Source: Costus lasius
Lineage: Eukaryota; Streptophyta; Magnoliopsida; Zingiberales; Costaceae
Direction of reading: 5' to 3'
DNA length: 64,000 nt
Assembly: GCA_027563935.2 (NCBI GenBank)
Contig: CM050454.1
Span: forward strand, 51,798,596-51,862,595
Position numbers and translations under genes: made by a program. Below the pieces are notes generated by a model. The model saw nothing but the letters and a program-made list of their open reading frames with translations. It made no database searches and had not been told where the DNA came from. Positions within the stretch are counted from its first letter, which is position 1. Each line of letters begins with the position of its first letter. This document shows, in pieces, positions 35,949 to 47,000 of this stretch.

Positions 35949-36258
35949 GGTGTTCGTTGCTGCAGGTATCTACAACAATGCAAGAACAGCAAGGTCAGTA
36001 TCAATGTAAAGAATCAATTAGGACTTAAGAATGATTCCTTTTTCTCACTATTTTATCTGGCTGAAAAATCTAGCAAAACAGCCCGAAAGAGTAGAACTCT
36101 TTTAGTGAGATGGGATCCAGATTTCATACTTGGTCTCCGCGTCCCGCTCAGGCGAGATAAGATGCACAGAGAATACAAGCACTAATTTCTGGTAGGCTGT
36201 CCCAGCCAATCGCCAACCCGTGCGATTCCCCTTCATCTGGGCAATCCAGCAGACTGTG

Positions 36259-36480
36259 CCAACTGAGTTGGTACAACACAATCTCTGACCCCACAGATGG
36301 CTGCCTCCATGCGCTACCATATGCGCCACATATGTAGCCTACATGGTCAAGCTGACCCGACCTACTCCCTGGACCACCACGTGCTATGCTGAGCAACGAG
36401 AAGCGATAAATCCCTTCTCTGTAACACCCAGGTGTAATCCCGCACCGTCTGAAGATAGATGGACGTGCCCACTGAGTGGG
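36259..36480 (-). promoter_or_regulatory. Paired leader hairpins of M3
   Basis: Cores at 36259-36271 (CCAAC/GTTGG) and 36468-36480 (CCCAC/GTGGG), with the same TTGTA bulge. The outer stem of the first is GATTGTG/CACAGTC, so one pair is a G-U wobble. Confidence 0.6.
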
Positions 36481-37758
36481 TACAACACGGCTCCAACGAT
36501 AATCAGAACAGTGAGGTTTCACGTCGGAAGGCATACGAGCTTGATATTTTAGCGTTGGATTTTAACGGTCTTTTATCTTCTTCACTATCATGCAATTCCT
36601 ATGGTGATAGCAGAAGATAAATAAATCATGCATTCTACTTATTTAAACAATAAATGAAAGCATGGATCTTATGTGGTAAAAGCCCATAGCCTAAGTAAGA
36701 CCTTAATTAACTTAAGTCTTCACTTGCTTTTCTTCATGGGTCTTTTGCTGCTCATCTGGCCCAACCCAGGGCCCAAGCGCCATCTGCAGCTCAGGTGCGC
36801 CTACCAGGGAAAATGCGCCTGGTCCCAGAGTCGAACCCTGGACCTCCCTCCTGGTCAGCCTCTGCTGCAAGCGCCTCTGCCAAGTGTGCTCTGTGCTCTT
36901 GTCTGATTAATTTACAAATTAATCTATCTAGACAAGATTGACACGCAGGTCAATTATATTTTATAAATTAAAAACAATGTGATGCGCAGATCACAATAAT
37001 TAATTTACATTTTAATACAGGCACGCAGGCCCCAGCACAGCACACATTTAACATGGGCAGCCCACATAAGAATAAATAAACAAGCATAGGCATCAATCAA
37101 CATGTGATCCAATCATGAAAATTAAATTTCGAAAACCCCATAGGCATCAATTTTAATTTTCTTATATGCCCTCACTACCTTACAACGGTCCATTACTAGG
37201 GATCCACTCATCCAACCTAGTCAGATCCAGTGCCCTTGCATGCACCAAGTCCTAACCGACTTGAGTCGACCAAAAGGTCAACCATGCATGCGCCAGGGCT
37301 GAACAACCCTCATGAGTTCTGGCAAGCGGGTGTGACCCCGGGCCTAACTCATGTGTGTTCACTAGTCGTCTCAATCAGACACCGCTACACGCCTGTCTGC
37401 AGTCGACCTATAGCCACCAGATGCTTGCGCACAGGTGCTATCTGGTCAACCCCATCAAGGCTGTCAGATGATCTGATCAGACATTTTGGATCTAACCTAG
37501 GGGATGACTTCAACCCTAATAACTCGTCTAAGGGTTTACAGTAAGGCCTTAGATCTATAGTGAGTCGCGCATGTCATGAAAGTTTTGAAAACAAAAACTA
37601 AAACATGTAAAGCATGCGCCAACTAAAGTTCATCTCATACATGCGCCACAAACAAAATACATCTATGTGGTATTTTCGCATGATGAGAAATGTTAGATCT
37701 AAACATTCAACATACATGGATCACCATAAGCAATCATATGAATATATAAAAACCTATC

Positions 37759-37769
37759 CTCTGATACCA
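37759..37769 (-). other. Primer-binding site of M3 (initiator tRNA-Met)
   Basis: The minus strand reads TGGTATCAGAG, then G where the family has C. It lies 2 nt from the LTR terminus. Confidence 0.9.
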
Positions 37770-37771
37770 AT

Positions 37772-39451
37772 TGAAAGTCCCCTTAATCTAGGGGGCCGAA
37801 ACCCTAAGGGAGGCGCATATAAAAATTCGCATGGGAAGCTAGGGTTTCAAGAGATCTTAATATATCATATGATCAACTTTCGAATGCTACTATAGAAGAG
37901 AAAGATCCATACCATCGCCATCTCTTGGATGGTGTCTTGGAAGCAGAGAGCGAGAGGATCTCCTCCAAAGGATGCGCACACAAGATGAAGAAGCCGCCTA
38001 CTCTCTTGGTGCTCCTTGTGCTAGCAAGGTTCCAAGAGGTGCTTGTCGTATGGAAGGAAAGAGATGTTTTTTTTCTTGGCCGAATCCTCTCCTAGAGACT
38101 TGAAGTCGTCACCACACAAGAGTGTGTCGAGAGAGAAGGGCGAGAGGCGAGAATAGAGCTTCCCTTTTGCGTGAACGTGAGGCGTGGTCACGTTTAGAGA
38201 AGTGCTATCTAAAAATAGCAAAGTCTCCAATTCATGCGACCATGAATTTTCCTTAACACTATTAGCTCTCCCCTTTGAACCATGCGCTCATATGATGAGC
38301 CGGTTCAATTTGGTTTAGTTTAATAACCAAATAAACCAAGCAATCAGTCCAGACCACAATAAACCCTAAGGCTCTTGATCTGACCGTCGATCTCTTGATG
38401 CTGCTGATCTCATTGATCTAGCATCCATTCTCTCAATCGAAGCTTACCAATCTCAAGCCCTAATCAATCAAACATGATCAGACCAGATCTCACTTACAAT
38501 CAGAGATTAAATCCCTTTAAACTGAACCTGAACAATTCAGTCCACACGATCTGACTTAAGTAAGCCATATCATCAAATTGTGCGATCCTGCGGGTTTCCT
38601 TTAAATGTCGGTAACGATAACTCACGTTATCACGATCAGTGAGGGGTATCTAGCGACACATCACTGTCTCCCGATATAAAGAAAAGAGTCTTCCAAGACT
38701 ACACCCAAACCACAGCACAAGTGTGAATCCAACTCACAAGGCATGCATGTTTCCTTTGCCACTGGATGTTCTTATTGGACAAGCGTGTCAAGCTTGTAAC
38801 TCCAATATGATGAGCATGATTAGATCAGATGAACATAGTCACATGGGTATGGCCATACTCTTTTCTCAATCATCTCATCCAGGGGGCCCTTTAGAACATC
38901 ACACTCCTTAAACAAGGAGACGGCAATCCTTTGTCTATCACTAGTGCCCCTAACCTGACTCAAGCTCACCATCCAAGATAGTCTATAATCATTATGTTTC
39001 AAATGATATTGAACTACCTCAAAACAATGACAATCATCATTCAGAAACACAAGTGATCTCAAGTCAGAGGAAATGTGCCACTTGTCGCATTCAAGGATTA
39101 TTCACATTGTGACAAGCAATTGAATAACCTAGTAGGGTCTGTCCAGTACATCCAATGTACCTATGAGTCTACATCTTATTCCATGCTCGAAGCATCCTAT
39201 AAGATTAGAACACATATTAGTCTCAATCATATCAAGGCTGTCTCATGTTCACCAAGATATCTCGACTAAGGACTTTATAGCATGTCAGCCCAGCTGAACA
39301 GCTTTGAGACATTATTCAGAAGTACACTTATTGCAGCAGACAATGTAACAACCTGAATAACAACCATTGCCTTTATAAACAAAAGAGTTTATACATGATA
39401 CTGTTACAATCCCAAGGCCTCAAACATTAGCCTTAAGGGCATACCCCAACA
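37772..39451 (-). repeat. 5' LTR of M3
   Basis: Length 1680 bp. It differs from the 3' LTR by scattered single changes and one T in a poly-T run near 38067. It ends at the cagca target copy. Confidence 0.95.
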
Positions 39452-39518
39452 CAGCAAACTTCTCCTTTTCTAGTATGGATCGCAAATTGAGCCCTGTGGT
39501 GTTCGTTGCTGCAGGAAT
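39452..39518 (-). pseudogene. M2 Gag N-terminus without the usual ATG
   Basis: After TTGTAG (ending 39519) the 21 nt to 39498 encode the same seven codons as in sisters. The next codon, ATG in all other copies, is ACA (39497-39495), followed by GGG-CTC-AAT-TTG-CGA. The reading frame is unbroken into Gag (RSILEKEKFAG), which then continues beyond M3 at 30355. If translation needed the ATG at this place, M2 could not make Gag. If it starts in the LTR micro-exon, it could. Confidence 0.8.
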
Positions 39519-40569
39519 CTACAACATAGCAAGAACAACAAGGTCAGTATCCATGTTAGAATCATTCCAGGACTTAAGAGTGATTCTTTTCTCACTATTT
39601 TATCTGACTGAAAATCCAATAAAACAGCCCGAAAGAGTGAAACTCTTTTAGTGAGATGGGATCCAGATTTCATACTTGATCTCCGCGTCCCGCTCAGGCG
39701 AGATAAGATACACAGAGAGTTCAAGCACTAATCACCGGTAGGTCATCCATGCCAATCGCCAACCCGTGCGATTCCCCTTCATCTAGGCAATCCAGAAGAC
39801 TGTGCCAACTGAGTTGGTACAACACAGTCTCTGATTCCTCAGATGGCTGCCTCCATACAGCTATCATATGCTCAATATGTAGCCTATATGGTCAAGCTGA
39901 CCTGACCTACTCTTTGGACCATCACATGCTATGCTGAGCAACGAGAAGAGATAAATCCCTTCTCTGTAGCATGTAGATGTAATCGCACACCGTCTGAAGA
40001 TAGCTGGGCATGCCCACTGAGTGGGTACAACACGGCCCCAATGATAGTCAGAACAGTGAGGTTTCGCGTTAGAAGGCAATCAAGCTTGATATGGTCGTTG
40101 GATTTTAACGGTCCTTTTATCTTCTTACTATCATGCAAATTCTATAGTGATAGCAGAAGAATATAAACATTCATGTGCTAATATTACTTAAAACAGTAAA
40201 TAGAAAGCACAATTATCTTATGTGGTAAACGCCCATAAAAGCCTAAGTAAAACCCTAGTTTTACAAAAGTCTTCACGTGAGCTCTTTATGGGTCTTTTAC
40301 ATTTCATCTGGCCCAGCTCGGGCCAAAGCGCCCTGCAGGCAGTATGCGCCTGTTCTAGAGTCGAACTCTAGACCTCCCACCTGGTGAAGCCACTGACTGC
40401 AAGCGCCTCTGCCATGTGTGCTCTGTGCTCATGTCTGATTAAATTACATTTTAATCTATCTAGACACGATTTGACACGCAGGTCAATTATACATTTTCAT
40501 AAATTAAAGTGTGATTCGCAGATCACAGCAAAATTTATAAATTAATTCCAGGCTCGCAGGCCCCAGCAC
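39519..40569 (-). other. M2 leader, gag-proximal part
   Basis: Holds the acceptor-like end (TACTGAC, pyrimidine tract, TTGTAG) and hairpin cores at 39805-39817 and 40013-40025. The second has CATG in place of CACG in the outer stem, giving a G-U pair. The leader is cut at ccccagcac by M6 and resumes at 57209. No gene. Confidence 0.7.
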
Positions 40570-42295
40570 TGAAAGTCCCCTTCAAGGGGGAGCGAAACCC
40601 TAATAGGCGCATGTGTAAAATTTTTTCATTGCGGAAGCTTGGGTTTCAATGATCGCATGTATGTTTCATTGATCAACTTATACAAACTTGCATAGATTGG
40701 AAGAGATTCATACCATGGCCATCGCTTGGATGGAGATTTGGAAGCAAGAGGACGATGAGGTTCTCCTCCAAAGTGTGCGCACACGAGATGAGACTTAGCC
40801 TACTCCTTGTTGCTCCTTGTGCTAGCAAGGCTCCAAGAATCCTGATCGCTTGAGGGAGAAGAGATGATGTCTCTAGCTTGGCCGAGTCTCTCCTTGTCGT
40901 CCACCCTTTTCTCCACACGCGAAGACGTCGAGAGGAAGAGGCAAAAAGGGCCAGAATAGGATGAGTGCTCTCGAACGTGAGGTGAGTTAACTATTTTGGA
41001 AAACGCCTCTTCCAAAAATAGTAAAAACTTCACTTCATGTGTTCACGCATTTATGAACCATGCGCTCATTCAAGGCAAACCGCCCAAAGCGCCATCAAGC
41101 CTTTGAACCATGCCTTCACCTATGTGAACCGGTTCAAGCCATTCGGTTCAACCCAATTTGGTTCAAAGACCAAATCAAACCAAGCCTTGGTTCAGATCAC
41201 CTAAAACCCTAAGGTTCATGATCTAACCATTCATCTCTTGATGCCCTTGATCTCATCGATCTAGCATCAACTCTCTCGATCGAAGCTTACCGATCTCAAG
41301 CCCTAATCAATCAAACATGATCAGACCAGATCTCACTTACAATCAGAGTTTAAATCCCTTTAAACTGAACCAAAACAATTCAGTCCACACGATCTGACTT
41401 AAGTAAGCCATATCATCAAATTGTGCGACCCTGAGGGTTTCCTTTAAATGTCGGTAATGATAACTTACGTTATCACGATCAGTGAGGGGTATCTAGCAAC
41501 ACATCACTGTCTCCCGATATAAAGGAAAGAGTCTTCCAAGACTACACCCAAACCACAGCACAAGTGTGAATCTATTTCACAAGGCATACTTGTTTCCCTT
41601 GCCACTGGATGTTCTTATTGGACAAGCGTGTCAAGCCTGTAGCTCCAATATGATGAGCATGATTAGATCAGATGAACATAGTCACCTGGGTATGGCCATA
41701 CACTTTCTCAATCATCTCATCCAGGGGGGCCCCTTTAGAACATCACACTCCTTAAACAAGGAGACGGCAATCCTGTATCTATCACTAGTGCCCTAACCTG
41801 ACTCATGATCATCATCCAAGATAGTCTATAATCATTATGTTTCAAATGATATTGAACTACCTCAAAACAATGACAATCATCATTTAGAAACACAAGTGAT
41901 CTCAAGTCAGAGGACATTATGCCACTTGTTGCAAACAAGGATTATTCACATTGTGACAAGCAATTGAATATCCTAGTAGGGTCTGTCCAGTACATCTAAT
42001 GTACCCATGAGTCTACATCTTATTCCATGCTCGAAGCATCCAATAAGATTAGAACACATATTAGTCTCAATCATATCAAGGCTGTCTCATGTTCACCAAG
42101 ATATCTCGACTAAGGACTTCATTGCATGTCAGCCTAGCTGAACAGCATTGAGACATTATTCAGAAGCACACTTATTGCAGCAGACAATGTAACAAACTGA
42201 ATAACAACCATTGCCTTTATAAACATAAGAGTTTATACATGATACTGAAAGAATCCCAAGGCCTCAAACATTAGCCTTAAGGGCATACCCCTAAC
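40570..42295 (-). repeat. 3' LTR of M6
   Basis: About 1726 bp, matching 55479-57203 with about ten differences seen by eye. On the plus strand it ends cccctaac, lacking the last base, because the deletion joint lies there. Confidence 0.92.
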
Positions 42296-42301
42296 CGCAT
42301 C

Positions 42302-44006
42302 TGTAAGGGTCCCCTTCAAGGGTGAGCGAGAAACCCTAAGGTGAGTACCCCTTTCAAGAGGGGGGCGCAAGTGACCTTTCTTTGTTTTTGCAGCGGAATT
42401 AGGGTTTCACATTTGATCGCATGCTATACATTCATATGATCAACTTAAACATCAAGTGAAAGATGCGTTACCATGGCCATGAGAAGGAGGCCGCTTGGAA
42501 GCAAAGACCAAGAGAGATCTTCTCCACAAGTGACGCACACAAGAAGAGAGATGGCTTCTTCTTGTTGATCTTTGTGCTAGCAAAGATCTTCAAGTGTCCT
42601 TGCCGAATGGAAGGGATGGGAGACGAGATCTTGCTTGGGCGAGAGCTCCACACGTTCGTCCACCTCTTCTCCACGCGCGTATTGCAAGAAGCCAAGCGAA
42701 GTGAAGTCAAGTGGTGAACGGCTTGGCGTTAGGCGTTTTGAAGAAGAGGCCATGATGACTTACCATAAATGGAAGCATGCACTCATAAACGACCAAAACG
42801 CCATCACCCTTTCGAACCATGCGTTCACATAAGTGAACCGGTTCTCTTTTGGTTCAATTGCATTTGGTTCAACAAACCAAACCAAATAAGCCCAAGCCCC
42901 TTGGTCTAGATCATATCAAACCCTTAGGTTCAAGATCTAACCGTTCATCTCCTGATGCTCCTGATCTCACTGATCTAGCATCACCTCTCTCGATCGAAGC
43001 TTACCGATCTCAAGCCCTAATCAATCAAACATGATCAGACCAGATCTCACTTACAATCAGAGATTAAATCCCTTTAAACTGAACACAAACAATTCAGTCC
43101 ACACGATCTGACTCAAGTAAGCCATATCATCAAATTGTGCGACCCTGAGGGTTTCCTTTGAATGTCGGTAACGATAACTTTCGTTATCACGATCAGTGAG
43201 GGGTATCTAGGAACACATCACTGTCTCCCGATATAAAGGAAAGAGTCTTCCAAGACTACTCCCAAAACACAGCACAAGGGTGAATGCACTTCACTAGGCA
43301 TACATGTTTCCTTTGCCACTGGATGTTCTTATTGGACAAGCGTGTCAAGCCTGTGTCTCCAATATGATGAGCATGATTAGATCAGATGAACATTGTCACC
43401 TGGGTATGGCCATACACTTTCTCAATCATCTCATTCAGGGGGGCCCCTTTAGAACACCACACTCCTTGAACAAGGAGACGACAATCCTTTATCTATCACT
43501 AGTGTCCTAACCTGACTCATGATCATTATCCAAGATAGTCTATAATCATTATGTTTCAAATGATATTGAACTACCTCAAAACAATGACAATCATCATCTA
43601 GAAACACAAGTGATCTCAAGTCAGAGGACATGTGCCACTTGATGCAAACAAGGATTATTCACATTGTGACAAGCAATTGAATATCCTAGTAGGGTCTGTC
43701 CAGTACATCCAATGTACCCATGAGTCTACATCTTATTCCATGCTCGAAGCATCCTATAAGATTAGAACACATATTAGTCTCAATCATATCAAGGCTGTCT
43801 CATGTTCACTAAGATATCTTGACTAAGGACATATGCATGTCAGCCTAGCTGAACAGCTTTGAGACATTATTCAGAAGCACAATTATTGCAGCAGACAATG
43901 TAACAAACTGAATAATAACCATTGCCTTTATAAACATAAGAGTTTATTACATGATACTTTTACAATCCCAAGGCCTCAAACATTAGCCTTAAGGGCATAC
44001 CTAACA
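42302..44006 (-). repeat. 3' LTR of M5
   Basis: Length 1705 bp. It contains the 23 bp at 43529-43551 that are missing from the 5' LTR. Confidence 0.95.
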
Positions 44007-44026
44007 ATCTCCCACTTGCACTTAAT

Positions 44027-47000
44027 CTAATGGTTGAGAAATCTCAAACCCATATTATTACAGTGCTTCTCATGCTTCTGCTGCGCCAAAGGCTTGGTAA
44101 GCGGGTCAGCCAGATTGTCGTCTGTATGAACCTTGCAAATTTTGATCTCGCCATGATCAATGATCTCCTTTGCTTGTGCGATTGCTCCAGTGTTATCACA
44201 GAAGATAACGAAAGGATCTGCACTCGAAGGAACAACACCAAGTTCTCTCACGAACTTACGAATCCACACTGCCTCCTTGGATGCTTCCGAGGCTGCAACA
44301 TACTCGGCTTCTGTTGTGGAATCAGCAACAGTAGACTGTTTGAAACTTTTCCACACCACTGCTCCACCATTCAAGCTAAAAACATAGCCTGATTGCGATC
44401 GAAAATCATCCTGGTCCGACTGGAACGAAGCGTCAGTATATCCTTCTATACTGAGTTCTTCCTGACCACCATATATCAAGAACATATCTTTGGTCCTCCG
44501 CAGATATTTTAAAATGTTCTTGACTGCAATCCAGTGCGCCAAACCTGGATTACTTTGGAACCGACTGGTCACGCTTAACCCGTAAGCGACGTCAGGGCGA
44601 GCACACAACATCGCATACATTATGGACCCAATAGCCGAAGCATAAGGCGTATTGTCCATTTCATCTTTCTCAGTCTGTGTTTGTGGACACTGACTCTTCG
44701 AAAGATTCAGACCATGTCTGACTGGAAGATATCCTCGTTTAGAATTCTCTAAATGAAATCTCTCCATGACTTTATCGATGTAAGTACTCTGGCACAGCCC
44801 GAGAAGCCTCTTAGATCTATCCCTGTAGATCTTCACACCTAATACATAGGCTGCTTCTCCTAGATCTTTCATCTGAAAACATTTTCCTAACCATGCTTTA
44901 ACAGCATGCAGTTCAGGAATATCGTTTCCAATGATCAAGATATCATCGACGTAGAGGACTAGGAAAGTAATCACGCTCCCACTAAACCTCTTATATACAC
45001 ACGGGTCATCCTCGTTCTTGATGAAGCCAAACTCAGAGATTGATTCATCAAAATGAATATTCCAGCTTCTAGATGCTTGTTTAAGTCCATAAATGGACTT
45101 CTTTAACTTGCATATTTTATGACGATCTGATGGATTAGTGAAACCTTCAGGTTGTGTCATATACACATCCTCATCCAGTTTTCCATTAAGGAAAGCCGTC
45201 TTCACATCCATCTGCCAGATCTCATAATCGTAATATGCAGCTATCGCGAAAAGAATCCGAATAGACTTAAACATGGCCACAGGTGAGAAAGTTTCATCAT
45301 AATCTATCCCGTAGATTTGTTTGAAACCTTTCACAACAAGCCTGCCTTTATAGGTAACCACGTTACCATCCATGTCAATCTTCTTCTTGAAGATCCATTT
45401 ACAGCCTATAGGGATTACTCCCGGAGGCGGATCAACCAAATCCCAGACTTGGTTATCTGACATGGAGTCCATCTCGGCTCGCATAGCTTCAAGCCATCTA
45501 GCTGACTCCGGTCCACTGACCGCATCCGCATAAGTCAGGGGTTCATCATTATCAATGATGTAGACTCCGTCATAGCGCTCAGGCTGACGACGGATGCTTC
45601 CCGATCTTCGCGGTTCCCGTGATATCTGAGCCTCAGGTTGTTCAGTGACCTGTTCTACCGGCTCAGGCTCATCCAACTGTGCTTGACTACTTTGTCCTTC
45701 CTCTGGATTCTCATCCAGCTTTATTTCTCTCCCACTGGCCTCTTGCAGAAGAAACTCCTTCTCAAGAAATATGGCCGTTCGAGCAACAAATACCTTGTTC
45801 TCTTTGGGATCGTAGAAATAATAACCCTTAGTTTCCTTAGGGTAACCGACAAAGATGCATTTCTCAGATCTGCTCTCCAGTTTCCCAGAGGTGAGCTTTT
45901 TGACATAAGCCTCGCAACCCCAGATCCTGATAAATGTCAAGCTCGGCTGTTTCCCATACCATAACTCATATGGCGTCTTTAAAACTGCCTTGGATGGCAC
46001 TCGGTTTAGTACCTTTGCAGCTGTTTCCAGTGCAAATCCCCAAAAAGAGTATGGAAGAGTAGCCTGACTCATCATAGAACGAACCATATCAAGTAACGTT
46101 CTATTTCTCCTCTCGGACACACCATTCCATTGCGGTGTTCCTAGCGGAGTGAGCTGTGAGATAATCCCACACCCCTTCAGATAGTCAGTAAACGCATGAC
46201 TCAGGTATTCTCCACCTCGATCAGAACGAAGTGCCTTGATATTTCGGCCTAGCTGATTCTGTACTTCATTTTTGAACTCTTTCAACTTGTCAAAAGATTC
46301 ACTTTTATGTCTCATCAAATAGACATAACCATACCTACTGAAATCATCAGTAAAGGTAATGAAGTACTGATAGCCACCTCTGGCATGTTTACTAAATGGC
46401 CCACACACATCACTGTGTATAAGGTCAAGTAAACCTGAAGCCCTTTGACCTTTGTTAAGAAAAGGAGACTTTGTCATTTTACCCAATAAACAAGCTATGC
46501 ATGTATCAATCTCCTCATAGGAGAATGATCCCAGCAGTCCATGATCATGCAACCGCTTAATGCGCTTCTTGTTAATATGGCCTAAACGACTATGCCATAA
46601 CAAGGTGCTGTCATCAGCATGCTTGGCTTTCTTATTATCAATGTTTTGTATAGAATATTCCATGTCCAACATGAATAACCCATTGTTAATTGAACCAGTC
46701 GCATAAACAATATTATCAAGAGTAAGATAACACTTTGAAGTCTTGCATTCAAAGGAAAACCCTTTCCTGACAAGAGCAGGAATAGAGATAATATTTTTGG
46801 TAATACTCGGTACAAAATAACAATTGTTTAATTCTAATACAATGCCAGATGGTAATGAGATGTAATAATCCCCTACAGCAACAGCAGCAACCCGTGCCCC
46901 GTTTCCAACGCGTAGGTCCACCTCATGCTGTCCCACTTGCCTTCTTCTCTTGAGTTCCTGCACATTTGAACAAATGTGAACTCCACATGCAGTGTCCAAC

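Larger units (their letters stand above)
35970..37912 (-). other. Candidate intron between LTR micro-exon and gag, M3
   Basis: ATG-GCG-ATG at 37921-37913 is followed by a GTATGG donor at 37912. TTGTAG ends at 35970. Exon 2 begins ATA (Ile), where sisters have ATT (also Ile), and reaches the gag ATG at 35948 in frame. The region includes the primer-binding site and both hairpins. A 128-codon minus-strand frame at 36148-36534 lies wholly within it. Confidence 0.55.
30361..39451 (-). mobile_element. Complete Ty1/copia element M3, TSD cagca
   Basis: A full element of 9091 bp in M2 gag. The target-site copies are cagca at 30356-30360 and 39452-39456. LTRs, primer-binding site, leader, gag-pol and purine tract are all present. 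I counted about a dozen differences by eye between its LTRs, so it is a fairly recent insertion, but two single-base insertions break its coding region. Confidence 0.96.

Noticed and set aside
45638..45964. Plus-strand frames of 80-108 codons opposite the integrase/reverse-transcriptase linker in several copies
   Set aside because: They are antisense shadows of the gag-pol frame.
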